Positions 46,563-54,946 of a DNA stretch of 64,000 nucleotides are shown in pieces. A model generated the notes under the pieces. The model did not search any database. It was given only the letters and a program-made list of their open reading frames with translations, and was not told where the DNA came from. Source of the DNA: an uncultured Pelagibacteraceae bacterium (GTDB lineage: Bacteria > Pseudomonadota > Alphaproteobacteria > Pelagibacterales > Pelagibacteraceae); contig CACHBR010000003.1 in assembly GCA_902578115.1 (NCBI GenBank), positions 62,001 through 126,000 of the forward strand. Direction: 5' to 3'. A program made the translations under genes and the position numbers. Within the stretch, counting starts at the first letter, position 1. Each line of letters opens with the position of its first letter.

Positions 46563-47693
46563 TTTAAATTTTGTTATTATTTTTGGAATATTAGACTTAA
46601 AATTGAAATAACCTTTATTAGAAAAATTCCAACAAAATAAGTCTTTTTCATTTTTTAAAAATCTACATTTAATATCTTTTGTTTTATTTAAACGCTTTAT
46701 AAAAGATAAATTCTCTCCTATTGAGGGATAAATAACATCAAGCTCTTTTACTCCATCTAATATATTTAAACTTTGTGAGTTTTCTAAAAATTTTATATTT
46801 TTAGTCAATGTCTTCAAGTGGTTTTTTATAATTATTTTTTTAAAATCTAAAACTTTTTGATCAAGTTTAATTTTCCTTTTATCATTTTCTATTAATAAGC
46901 AATAAATATTTTGATAATTGTCTAAATTATAATTTTCTAAATTTAAATCATTCTCAAAAAAAATAAGATTTTTTACTTTTTCATAATCATTAAAATTTTC
47001 AATCTCAGTCAATTTGTATTCACGTTTGTCCTGTAATGGTATTGGATTTTCAACTAATCTTATATTTTTGTATTTATTATTTGTAAACTTTTCAATATTC
47101 CAAGATTGTGCAGAATAATTTTTTCCTTTAGTTTGAAGACCAGCTACCCATCTCCAGCTCAGAGTATTTGATGCAGCATCACCATCTAAAAGATACTTTA
47201 AAAAAAATTCAGCACCTTTCTGCCAAGGTAATTTTAATGTAAATATCCAAATACTCGCAAACCACATTCTTGTATGGTTATGAAGATAATTAAATTCTTT
47301 TATCTCGTTTACCCAATCATTAAAGCATGCAATTTGGGTTTTTCCATTTATAGCTTGCTGTATCTTTTCATCATCTTTTATATTTTTTAGATCTTCAGTA
47401 AAATCTGTCCAAACTTTTGGTCTCAATTCCAACCATCCTTTCCAATATACTCGCCAAAAAATTTCTTGAACATATTTTTCAACTTTTTGATAAGGTCGCT
47501 TTCTTAAAACCCTTTCAACAGTTTCATATTCAGTTATTAGTCGGTGAGTAATATATGGAGATAGACATGAAACATTTTTTCTTTCTTTAGGTCCAAAATC
47601 AAAATTTCTTTTGGAATTATAGTTGATAATTTCGTTTTCAATGAAATCATCTAATTTCTTTAGTGCACCATCTCGTGTTGTTTCAAATATCAT
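46554..47693 (-). CDS. Photolyase/cryptochrome-type FAD-binding protein with C-terminal alpha/beta region
   Basis: A 379-residue protein. Residues ~1-230 resemble the FAD-binding domain of class I/DASH photolyases: SCLSPYITHRLIT, FLKYLLDGDAASNTLSWRWVAGLQ and SAQSWNIEKFT. There is no alpha/beta antenna domain in front. Instead the C-terminal ~150 residues look like an alpha/beta fold (IYCLLIEND, VIYPSIGENLSF, WNFSNKGYFNFKSNIPKII). This looks like swapped domain order or a truncated form with an added domain. Function may be a light receptor or repair enzyme. Convergent with DUF2256. Confidence 0.78.
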   Translation of the reverse strand: MIFETTRDGALKKLDDFIENEIINYNSKRNFDFGPKERKNVSCLSPYITHRLITEYETVERVLRKRPYQKVEKYVQEIFWRVYWKGWLELRPKVWTDFTEDLKNIKDDEKIQQAINGKTQIACFNDWVNEIKEFNYLHNHTRMWFASIWIFTLKLPWQKGAEFFLKYLLDGDAASNTLSWRWVAGLQTKGKNYSAQSWNIEKFTNNKYKNIRLVENPIPLQDKREYKLTEIENFNDYEKVKNLIFFENDLNLENYNLDNYQNIYCLLIENDKRKIKLDQKVLDFKKIIIKNHLKTLTKNIKFLENSQSLNILDGVKELDVIYPSIGENLSFIKRLNKTKDIKCRFLKNEKDLFCWNFSNKGYFNFKSNIPKIITKFKLS

Positions 47694-47709
47694 AGTTTAT
47701 TAAAACTTT

Positions 47710-47743
47710 AGATAATATTTTTCACAGTTATTTGATATTATCT
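47710..47743. promoter_or_regulatory. Inverted repeat in the divergent photolyase/phosphatase promoter region
   Basis: AGATAATAT (47710-47718) and ATATTATCT (47735-47743) are perfect 9-base inverted arms 16 bases apart, in the 60-base gap between divergent starts. It could be an operator or just an AT-rich chance match. Confidence 0.35.
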
Positions 47744-47753
47744 ATTTAAGCAC

Positions 47754-48305
47754 ATGCATAAAAAACTTCTAATTATTTTATCAATTTTTACTTTACTTCT
47801 AACGAACGTAAAATCTGATGAGATTGTAATCAAACAATTAAAAAAAGGTGGTAATATTGTATTTATAAGACATGCGATTGCGCCTGGCGGTGGTGACCCA
47901 GAAAATTTTAGATTGGATGATTGTTCAACTCAGAGGAATTTAGATAGTCAAGGTATTGAACAATCAAAAAAAATGGGTTTATTTTTTCAACAAAATAATA
48001 TTCCTATAGACCAGGTGTTATCCAGTGAATGGTGCCGTTGTAAAGATACGGCTAAATTTGCTTTTAAAGATTATGAGACTTTTAATGCTCTGAACTCTTT
48101 TTTTTCTTCAAAATTTAAAGAAAATAAAGAAAAACAAATGAAAGATTTAAATAAATTTTTAAATAACTGGGAAAGTAATAAAAATTTAATTTTAATAACT
48201 CATTATGTAGTAATTTTAGAAAGTTTGAACAAAACAGTATCCTCTGGTGAAATTGTTGTAGTTGATAAAAATCTTAATTATATCGGTAGTGTTGAGAATT
48301 ATTAA
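47754..48305 (+). CDS. Secreted histidine-phosphatase family protein
   Basis: A 183-residue protein with a signal peptide (KKLLIILSIFTLLLTNVKSDE) followed by the phosphohistidine motif VFIRHAIAPGGG (residues ~37-48). QVLSSEWCRCKDTA and the second catalytic His in LITHYVVIL complete the fold. Members of this branch are periplasmic or secreted phosphatases; the substrate is unknown. Divergent from the FAD-binding gene and tail to tail with the SDR gene (4-base overlap). Confidence 0.85.
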   Translation: MHKKLLIILSIFTLLLTNVKSDEIVIKQLKKGGNIVFIRHAIAPGGGDPENFRLDDCSTQRNLDSQGIEQSKKMGLFFQQNNIPIDQVLSSEWCRCKDTAKFAFKDYETFNALNSFFSSKFKENKEKQMKDLNKFLNNWESNKNLILITHYVVILESLNKTVSSGEIVVVDKNLNYIGSVENY

Positions 48306-49018
48306 CCAACGTTTGATCTTCCACCATCAACTCCAATAATTTGACCAGTAATCCATGAGCTTTCATCAGATAGAAGAAACTTTGCGAGTGCTGCCGAATC
48401 TTTTCCTTCGCCAAGCCTTTTGAGCGGATGCATTTTTGCAATACCCTCTGCAATTTTTGGATTTTTTAAAATTTTACTAGCCATTTTTGAGTTACTCATA
48501 CTTGGAGCTATACAATTAACTCTTACGTTTGGCGAAAATTCCGCTGCCAAAGAAATAGTAAGACCCTCCAAAGATGCTTTTACTGGCGAGATAATTCCAT
48601 GATTAGGGAAACCTTGATTAGCAGCAACTGTTGAAAACAAAACTATTGATCCTTTATTATTTTTTAAACTTTGATGAAATTTTTTTATAATGTCGTAAAT
48701 AGGAAATAAATTTAGTGAAAATGATTTCATTACATCTTTTTTTGAAATTAAATTTATTGGTTTAAGGTCTATAGATCCTACGCAATAAGCAATACCTTTA
48801 ATTTCAGTCTCAGCAAGATCACTATCAACTTTATCTAAAAAACCTTCTTCTAATACATCAGCAACACTAAAGCTATGACCAGTTTCATCTGACAGTCTTG
48901 AAACTTCATCCTGACTTTTTCCTATAAGATGACATTCGGTTGATCCACTTTGCATTAATTTGGCAAGAGAACTTCCAACAGCCCCAGTAGCACCAAATAT
49001 TAAAATTTTATTAGCCAT
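48302..49018 (-). CDS. SDR-family protein lacking the usual catalytic tyrosine
   Basis: A 238-residue short-chain dehydrogenase fold. The NAD(P)-binding GATGAVGSS is at residues 9-17, the N-terminal core continues to VLFSTVAANQ with the Ser near 129, and there is a C-terminal GQIIGVDGG. The YxxxK motif appears as IISPVKASL: Lys147 is present but position 143 is Ile instead of Tyr. Either it is a binding protein or another residue is used. Last gene of the leftward run IalB-argG-PsiE-139aa-SDR. Confidence 0.85.
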   Translation of the reverse strand: MANKILIFGATGAVGSSLAKLMQSGSTECHLIGKSQDEVSRLSDETGHSFSVADVLEEGFLDKVDSDLAETEIKGIAYCVGSIDLKPINLISKKDVMKSFSLNLFPIYDIIKKFHQSLKNNKGSIVLFSTVAANQGFPNHGIISPVKASLEGLTISLAAEFSPNVRVNCIAPSMSNSKMASKILKNPKIAEGIAKMHPLKRLGEGKDSAALAKFLLSDESSWITGQIIGVDGGRSNVG

Positions 49019-49022
49019 ATAT

Positions 49023-49442
49023 TTAATTATTTTTACTCAATTGCAATTTCCTTGCTATCCCAAAACTCAAAAATGTTAAATAAGTTCCAGTAATGAATAA
49101 TCCGTTAGCAATTATCATAGTTACATGTGTGATTTCGAAATAGGAGAACAGTAAATAAGCAAAACCAATCATTAGGTCCCAAACACCAAATAATAAAATA
49201 TAAAGTGGCCATCTCGAACCTTGTCCTAGTGATTTAAAATCAGCAATTCGTCTTTTAATATATTCTGTTCCAAGAGCAATTAGAAAAAGTGGAACTATAA
49301 AAAAGAAAACCCATAAATAAATTGCTATGCTAAAATTATCTTGTACCCAAACTTTTGGAAATAAGTCTGTCTCGTGAAGAAAAGTCCAAAAAATAAGATA
49401 TCCAAACATGTAATATGCAACAATTGCTACTAGTTGTTTCAT
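49023..49442 (-). CDS. Four-helix membrane protein of unknown function (139 residues)
   Basis: Hydrophobic segments lie at about residues 3-20, 36-56, 78-98 and 105-125, with a charged loop (TEYIKRRIADFKSLGQGSRW) between helices 2 and 3. It is 5 bases downstream of the PsiE-type gene and 4 bases upstream of the SDR gene, so the three are likely co-transcribed. I do not recognise a family. The aromatic-rich helices (YLIFWTFL, YLLFSYFEI) may bind a cofactor or lipid, which is only a guess. Confidence 0.75.
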   Translation of the reverse strand: MKQLVAIVAYYMFGYLIFWTFLHETDLFPKVWVQDNFSIAIYLWVFFFIVPLFLIALGTEYIKRRIADFKSLGQGSRWPLYILLFGVWDLMIGFAYLLFSYFEITHVTMIIANGLFITGTYLTFLSFGIARKLQLSKNN

Positions 49443-49447
49443 TTTAA

Positions 49448-49843
49448 TTAAGCTTCCTCACCAGGATTTTTTTTATCCATTCCAAGTTTTTTGCTGTATC
49501 TCAAAGTTAAGAAAAAAACTGATAAAGCTAATAATAGAATAGCAGCACCCTGATAAATTAAATTTACTGAGGCACTATCTTTGTCTTGCAAAATTATTAG
49601 TCTAGCTAATGCTGTGATTGCAATTAATACAGGGTAAGTAATCCTTATTGTTTTACTAGCCCAGAAAACTCCGATCATTCCGATAACTTCAATATAGATA
49701 AACATCAAAAGAAGGTCTGCTAAAGTTACACGACCATTTTTATACATTTCGTTGATTTCAAAACCAAAAGCCAACACAGTTCCGACCAAAATAAATATTA
49801 CAGCAACTAGCTGAATATTTCTGATTATAATGTTCATACTCAT
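49448..49843 (-). CDS. PsiE-family membrane protein
   Basis: A 131-residue protein with four hydrophobic helices. LADLLLMFIYIEVIGMIGVFW and ALARLIILQ resemble PsiE, a phosphate-starvation-inducible inner-membrane protein in E. coli of unknown biochemical role. It lies 27 bases downstream of argG and 5 bases upstream of the 139-residue membrane gene. No Pho box was identified. Confidence 0.82.
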   Translation of the reverse strand: MSMNIIIRNIQLVAVIFILVGTVLAFGFEINEMYKNGRVTLADLLLMFIYIEVIGMIGVFWASKTIRITYPVLIAITALARLIILQDKDSASVNLIYQGAAILLLALSVFFLTLRYSKKLGMDKKNPGEEA

Positions 49844-49870
49844 AGAAGTTTTTTATATTTTTAATTATAC

Positions 49871-51061
49871 TTAAACCCTAAGCTTTCTTGCCGCACCCAA
49901 TATAAATCTCTCAACTTTTGACTTTTTGAAACTTTTATTTTCTTCAAAAGACACTTTATCAATAGAGTATGCTTTACTGTTACTTTGTCTTGATAAAATT
50001 GTAACATTTCCTTTGTATAACTTAAGTTTAATATTTCCATTTACTTGATTTCTTTTAAGATCAACTTTTTTCTGTAATTTAATTCTAGATTTTGAAAACC
50101 AAAAACCATTATAAATCAGCTCGGCGTATTTCGGCATAATTTCATCTTTATCATGCATAGTTTTTTTATCTAAAGTTACAGACTCTATAGCTCTATGTGC
50201 TACCATCAAAAGAGTTCCTCCTGGAGTTTCGTATACTCCTCTTGACTTTATTCCTATAAATCTATTTTCAACTAAATCAACTCTTCCGACTCCATTCTTA
50301 CCAGCAATTAAATTTAATTTTTGAAGTAGTTTTGCTGGAGGTAATTTTTTATTATTTACAGAAACAGGGTCACCTTTTTTAAATCCTATAGTTACATAAG
50401 ATGGTTTACTAGGTGCTTTTTCAGGTGAAACGGTTCTTTGAAAAATATATTCTGGTGCCTGTTTTCTTGGGTCTTCCAACACCTTACCCTCTGTTGAAGT
50501 GTGATAGAGATTATCATCAACAGAAAAAGGTGGTGCCCCCTTTTTATCCTTCGGTATAGGTATGTTATGTTTTTTTGCGTATTTTATTAAATCAGTTCTA
50601 GATTTTAATTTCCAAATTCTCCAAGGGGCAATTACTTTTATATTTGGTCCAAAGTAATAATATCCAAGCTCAAATCTTACTTGATCGTTTCCTTTTCCTG
50701 TTGAACCGTGTGATACAGCAAATGCTTTAAATTTTTTAGCAATAGCGATCTGTCTTTTAGCAATCAAAGGTCTCGCTATAGACGTTCCTAATAAATAAAC
50801 GCCTTCATACAACGCATGACCTCTAATCATTGGGTAAACATAATCTTTAACGAAAGTATTTTTTAAATCCTCAATAATTATGTTTTTTACACCCAATCTT
50901 TTTGCATTTTTTATAATTTTGCTTTTGTTTATCTCTTGTCCAATGTCAGCAGTGTAAGCAATAATTTCTGAATTGTAATTTTCTTGAAGCCATTTTAAAA
51001 TTATAGAGGTGTCTAGCCCTCCAGAGTAAGCTAAAACAATTTTATTCTTTTTTTTAGGCAC
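49871..51061 (-). CDS. argG: Argininosuccinate synthase
   Basis: The 396-residue enzyme condenses citrulline and aspartate with ATP. The N-type pyrophosphatase motif [16 protein letters not shown] is at residues 10-25, [15 protein letters not shown] near residue 120, and the substrate-binding [18 protein letters not shown] in the second half. Length is normal. Its start overlaps the IalB-like gene by 8 bases. Confidence 0.98.
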   Translation of the reverse strand: MPKKKNKIVLAYSGGLDTSIILKWLQENYNSEIIAYTADIGQEINKSKIIKNAKRLGVKNIIIEDLKNTFVKDYVYPMIRGHALYEGVYLLGTSIARPLIAKRQIAIAKKFKAFAVSHGSTGKGNDQVRFELGYYYFGPNIKVIAPWRIWKLKSRTDLIKYAKKHNIPIPKDKKGAPPFSVDDNLYHTSTEGKVLEDPRKQAPEYIFQRTVSPEKAPSKPSYVTIGFKKGDPVSVNNKKLPPAKLLQKLNLIAGKNGVGRVDLVENRFIGIKSRGVYETPGGTLLMVAHRAIESVTLDKKTMHDKDEIMPKYAELIYNGFWFSKSRIKLQKKVDLKRNQVNGNIKLKLYKGNVTILSRQSNSKAYSIDKVSFEENKSFKKSKVERFILGAARKLRV

Positions 51062-51554
51062 AACTTTTTCTAGCGGTATTGTAAGCTTTAGTGAAGCCCA
51101 TCATAGAATACATGTCTTTTGTTTCTGTACCGGTGCTCGTTCTTGCAGTCACAGAAAGTTTAGAGGCTTTTTTCATAGTTTTAATTAAATTAAATTCCTC
51201 TTCTCCATCAATTAACCAGGCAAAATTTCCTTGTGAAAAAAATAAAAATTCATTTTTTCCTGATTTTGCAATTACAGAAGATTTTTTATACATATGACCA
51301 CTTGTAACACTAAGCTCATTTTTAATTTTTTCATCTTTTCTAAAAGTCACAAATAATCTGGATGGATCCCTTTTTAAACTTTTAGGAGCTCTTTCCAAAG
51401 GTACGGTTTGAGCAAAACAAATTTTTCCTTTATTACCACTATAGGTGAAAGCTTCCCAACTCTTATATTTACCAATACTTTTTGGTTGATTACCAAAAGC
51501 ATTAGAAGAATAAACAAAAACAAATAGTAAAAATGTGATTAAAAATTTTTTCAT
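51054..51554 (-). CDS. IalB-like periplasmic protein
   Basis: A 166-residue protein with a clear signal peptide ([20 protein letters not shown]) and a mature region resembling invasion-associated locus B proteins: [17 protein letters not shown] near the start and a C-terminal [14 protein letters not shown]. Two Cys residues could form a disulfide. Alphaproteobacteria commonly carry this family, and it does not imply invasion here. The first gene of the run leading to argG. Confidence 0.85.
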   Translation of the reverse strand: MKKFLITFLLFVFVYSSNAFGNQPKSIGKYKSWEAFTYSGNKGKICFAQTVPLERAPKSLKRDPSRLFVTFRKDEKIKNELSVTSGHMYKKSSVIAKSGKNEFLFFSQGNFAWLIDGEEEFNLIKTMKKASKLSVTARTSTGTETKDMYSMMGFTKAYNTARKSCA

Positions 51555-51616
51555 TTCGAATTTTTCTTGATAAAGTCAATTTATACAAATTTCAGATCTT
51601 TTCAATAGTTGTTTGA

Positions 51617-52657
51617 TCAAGGTGCAGGATTAGGAATCTTTTCATGTATTAAGTTTATTTCATTCAAAATACTTTCTTCCAACGTAATATCTACACTATC
51701 AATGTTTTCTTTAAGCTGTTCCATAGTTGTTGCTCCAATAATGTTGCTTGTCACGAAGTCTCTCGAATTCACAAATGCAAGAGAAAGCTGTGATAAAGAT
51801 ATCTTATATTTTTCTGCAACTTTATAGTATTCATCTACTGCATCAAAAGTTCTTTGATTATGATATCTGGGATAGTTTTCATAAAATAAATCTAGTCTTG
51901 AATTTTTAGGGATATTTTTATTTCTATATTTTCCTGTTAGATAACCTACTGCCAGGGGTGAATATGCTAACAATCCAGCTTTTTCTCTCATTGAAATTTC
52001 AGACATTCCAACTTCATAGGATCTATTTACCAAACTATATGGATTTTGAACAGAAACTACTCTAGGTAAATTTTGTTCTTTAGAAATCTCTAAAAATTTT
52101 GAAAACCCCCAAGGAGTTTCATTTGATAAACCTATATATTTTATTTTACCCTGAGAAATAAATTTTTTTAAAGTTTTTAAAATACTCTCAAAACTATTCC
52201 AAGATTTTTCATGTATATCGTGTTCATAATCCAAATCACCGAAATAGTTTGTATTTCTTTCAGGCCAGTGGAGTTGATATAAATCAATATAATCTGTTTG
52301 TAATCTTTCTAGGCTTTTATTTAATGCTTCCTCAATACTCTTCGGGGAATATTGCGATCCTCCACCCCTAATCCACTTTAAACCTGGACCAGCAATTTTA
52401 CTTGCTAGAATTACTTTTTGCCTATTTTTTCTGAGTTTGAACCAGTTACCAATAATTTCCTCAGTTTTACCGTAAGTTTTAGCTTTCGGTGGTATTGCAT
52501 AAAGTTCAGCAGTATCAAAAAAATTTACACCTTTTTCTAAAGCATAGTCCATTTGTTTAAATCCTTCTTCTTGAGTATTTTGCTCGCCCCAAGTCATTGT
52601 GCCTAAGCAAATGAGACTTACTTTCAAATCAGTTCCACCAAGTTTTTTAAATTTCAT
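51617..52657 (-). CDS. Aldo/keto reductase (Tas-like)
   Basis: The 346-residue NADPH-type TIM barrel has the catalytic tetrad visible: Asp and Tyr in NFFDTAELY, Lys in KVILASKIAG, and His in YQLHWPERN. The start KFKKLGGTDLKVSLICLGTMTWG and the loop following FVNSRDFVTSNIIGATTM are Tas-like. The physiological substrate cannot be assigned. Standalone gene, with 62 bases to the IalB start on the left. Confidence 0.93.
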   Translation of the reverse strand: MKFKKLGGTDLKVSLICLGTMTWGEQNTQEEGFKQMDYALEKGVNFFDTAELYAIPPKAKTYGKTEEIIGNWFKLRKNRQKVILASKIAGPGLKWIRGGGSQYSPKSIEEALNKSLERLQTDYIDLYQLHWPERNTNYFGDLDYEHDIHEKSWNSFESILKTLKKFISQGKIKYIGLSNETPWGFSKFLEISKEQNLPRVVSVQNPYSLVNRSYEVGMSEISMREKAGLLAYSPLAVGYLTGKYRNKNIPKNSRLDLFYENYPRYHNQRTFDAVDEYYKVAEKYKISLSQLSLAFVNSRDFVTSNIIGATTMEQLKENIDSVDITLEESILNEINLIHEKIPNPAP

Positions 52658-52734
52658 TAAATCCTTATTTTATTGATTTTTTTAAAGCAATTATTGTCTA
52701 TTGAAAAGTGAATAAAAAATCATATATTAAATTT

Positions 52735-53478
52735 ATGGTATTTAATAAACAAACAACTGCAACAAGATCTTCGGCTTCACAAGCAATAATTGACCAAGGT
52801 TTAAGAGCTTACATGTTAAGAGTTTACAATTACATGGGATCAGCTCTACTAGTTACAGGTATAGTAGCATTATTAACTTTTAAATTTTCAGTAGTTTCTT
52901 TATCACCTTTAAGCTTAACTCCATTAGGAAATTCACTTTACAATTCCGGCTTAGCCTGGATTGTAATGTTAGCTCCACTTGGTGTTGTTCTCTATATGAG
53001 TTTTGGAATCAGAAAAATGAGTGTTTCTAAAGCACAAACAACATTTTGGATTTTCGCAGCATTAATGGGGTTATCTCTGTCGTCAATTTTTTTAGTATAC
53101 ACAGGAACTTCTATTACAAGAGTATTCTTCATAACTGCAGGGACATTCGGCGCAATGAGTATTTATGGATACACGACAAAAAGAGATCTAACTAAACTAG
53201 GATCATTTTTAATGATGGGTTTAATTGGAATAATTATTGCATCAATCGTTAATATATTCATGAAATCTTCAATGATGTATTTTGTGATATCAATCTTAGG
53301 TGTTTTAATTTTTGTTGGTCTTACTGCTTATGATACTCAAAAGATAAAAAATATGTATCTTGAAAGTGATAACAGCGAGATCTCAGGGAAGAAAGCAGTA
53401 ATGGGCGCTCTAACTCTATACTTAGATTTCATTAATTTATTTATTATGCTTCTAAGACTTTTCGGTCAAAGAAGATAA
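52735..53478 (+). CDS. Bax inhibitor-1/YccA-family membrane protein
   Basis: About 247 residues from ATG 52735 (MVFNKQTTATRSSASQAI). Seven hydrophobic helices are seen, with the conserved QGLRAYMLRVYNYM before helix 1 and LTAYDTQKIKNMY near the C-terminal end. YccA in E. coli binds FtsH; other members leak Ca2+. A GTG at 52708 would add 9 residues without family support. Confidence 0.92.
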   Translation: MVFNKQTTATRSSASQAIIDQGLRAYMLRVYNYMGSALLVTGIVALLTFKFSVVSLSPLSLTPLGNSLYNSGLAWIVMLAPLGVVLYMSFGIRKMSVSKAQTTFWIFAALMGLSLSSIFLVYTGTSITRVFFITAGTFGAMSIYGYTTKRDLTKLGSFLMMGLIGIIIASIVNIFMKSSMMYFVISILGVLIFVGLTAYDTQKIKNMYLESDNSEISGKKAVMGALTLYLDFINLFIMLLRLFGQRR

Positions 53479-53480
53479 CT

Positions 53481-53825
53481 TTATTTTACTAATTTTAACC
53501 TCGTCCATTCAACTCTTTTAATTAGATTTTCTAGGTTGTCAGATTTTTTAACAATCTTTCCATTTCTATCTAAAATATAAAATCTTTCATCTTGTCGTTT
53601 GGGACTGAGATTTTTTGATATTCTATAAATAGGTTTTTCAGAAGCTCTTTGATATATATCAAATGAAATTTCTTTTTTATTTATTGACAGTCCGTAATCT
53701 TTCCAATCTCCAGCAGAAACTTTTTTTGCGTATAGATTTAATATTGACCTAAGCTCATTTTTAACAAAAAATTTTTCTTTTTTCTTAAACTTATTATTTA
53801 CAACTAATTTTAATTTACTTCTCAT
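53481..53825 (-). CDS. DUF2794 protein
   Basis: A 114-residue protein of the alphaproteobacterial DUF2794 family. It has ELRSILNLYAKKVSAGDWKDYGLS and a second half with PIYRISKNLSPKRQDERFYILDRNG. Function unknown; probably cytosolic. It overlaps the YciB start region by 11 bases on the same strand. It is convergent with the Bax-inhibitor gene (2 bases between stops). Confidence 0.88.
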   Translation of the reverse strand: MRSKLKLVVNNKFKKKEKFFVKNELRSILNLYAKKVSAGDWKDYGLSINKKEISFDIYQRASEKPIYRISKNLSPKRQDERFYILDRNGKIVKKSDNLENLIKRVEWTRLKLVK

Positions 53826-54369
53826 TTAATTTATAATTTTTTATTAATGGTATCTGGAAAGCTGTAAATATAAAAGTAATTGGTAATATACCCCAAACTT
53901 TAAAATTGATCCAAAATTCCTCTGACTGAGTTCTCCAAACAAATTCATTTAGAGCTGCAAGAAAAATAAAAAATAATATCCATCTATACATCAGCTTATT
54001 CCAACCTATTTCTTCTAACTTAATCGAGCCTTGTAAAAATAATTGTAAGAAATTTTTTTTAAGTATTATTTTCCCAAAAAGTAGTCCAATTGCAAATAAA
54101 ATGTTAATTATTGTTGGTTTTAAATAAATAAATATAGGGTTTTTGAAAAAAATTGTAAGTCCACCAAAAATAGTAATTAAAATTGCACCTATTAAAGGAA
54201 CGTACGGTATTTTCTTATCTAAATAGTATATGATTATAACTGCGAAAATAGTTGCGATAATTAATGGAGGAATTGCGGTTTCTAAATTTTTTCCTCCTTT
54301 ATAGTATACTGTGAAAAAAATAATTAATGGACCAAAGTCTGTAAGCAGCTTAATAAAAGATTTATTCAC
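53815..54369 (-). CDS. yciB: Inner-membrane septation protein YciB (IspZ)
   Basis: A 184-residue protein with five or six hydrophobic helices. FGPLIIFFTVYYKGGKNLETAIP at the start and WNKLMYRWILFFIFLAALNEFVWR in the second half are the family's best blocks. YciB affects envelope synthesis and septation in enterobacteria. Normal length. Divergent from hspQ with 79 bases between the start codons. Confidence 0.93.
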   Translation of the reverse strand: MNKSFIKLLTDFGPLIIFFTVYYKGGKNLETAIPPLIIATIFAVIIIYYLDKKIPYVPLIGAILITIFGGLTIFFKNPIFIYLKPTIINILFAIGLLFGKIILKKNFLQLFLQGSIKLEEIGWNKLMYRWILFFIFLAALNEFVWRTQSEEFWINFKVWGILPITFIFTAFQIPLIKNYKLNEK

Positions 54370-54448
54370 AAGAAAAAGCTACCATAAAAGAAATTTAATT
54401 GAAATTTAATATGTTGATTTTAAATAAAATGTTATTATCTTGTTAATT

Positions 54449-54769
54449 ATGAGTTCTAAAAAAGCTAAGTTTTCTATCGGCAATATTGTTAAACACAGAC
54501 ACTTTAATTTCAGGGGTGTAATTTATGATGTTGATTTTGAATTTAATAATTCAGAAGAATGGTACCAATCGATACCCAAAGATGTAAGACCAAGAAAAGA
54601 TCAACCCTTTTACCATTTGCTTGCCGAAAATAATGAAATTACTTATGAGGCATATGTCTCAGAGCAAAACTTAATAACTGATACCTCAAAAGAGCCAATC
54701 AGACATCCTCTAGTAGATGAGTTTTTTTCTGAAAAAAGAGGATCAGTTTATTATAAACCTTCTAATTAG
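54449..54769 (+). CDS. hspQ: Heat-shock protein HspQ
   Basis: About 106 residues from ATG 54449. KFSIGNIVKHRHFNFRGVIYDVDFEF opens the protein, and WYQSIPKDVRPRKDQPFYHLLAE and AYVSEQNLI follow. HspQ is a small hemimethylated-DNA-binding/Lon-modulating protein in E. coli. The TTG at 54440 is rejected. A 177-base non-coding region follows before ccmC. Confidence 0.92.
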   Translation: MSSKKAKFSIGNIVKHRHFNFRGVIYDVDFEFNNSEEWYQSIPKDVRPRKDQPFYHLLAENNEITYEAYVSEQNLITDTSKEPIRHPLVDEFFSEKRGSVYYKPSN

Positions 54770-54837
54770 TTCTTTCTGCCACAAAGTTAACAAGATTCAC
54801 TCAAAACTCTGTCCAAAACTTAAATTACTTATTTATT

Positions 54838-54900
54838 GTTAGTGTCTAGTTGAGGTCAATTCTTACTTCCTTATCTCCCTCAGACTTCGGCTAGACCAAC
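54838..54900 (+). ncRNA. Possible structured RNA element upstream of ccmC
   Basis: In the 177-base gap before ccmC, GTCTAG (54844-54849) pairs with CTAGAC (54891-54896), extended by GTT/AAC (54838-54840, 54898-54900). TGAGG (54851-54855) pairs with CCTCA (54878-54882). The loop is 22 bases. The stretch is less AT-rich than its surroundings. It could be a leader element or a small RNA on either strand. No known class was recognised. Confidence 0.35.
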
Positions 54901-54946
54901 AAAATGTACCATTCAAAAATTAATCAAAATCATATAAATAAATAGG

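Noticed and set aside
48302-48602. Frameshift or pseudogene in the SDR gene to explain the missing Tyr
   Set aside because: The frame is intact from start to stop with normal length and C-terminal motif, so a substitution is the simpler reading.
54770-54946. 6S RNA or a tRNA remnant in the gap before ccmC
   Set aside because: The stems do not give the long bulged duplex of 6S RNA, and the end ...CTAGACCAAC lacks a proper acceptor/CCA layout and T arm.
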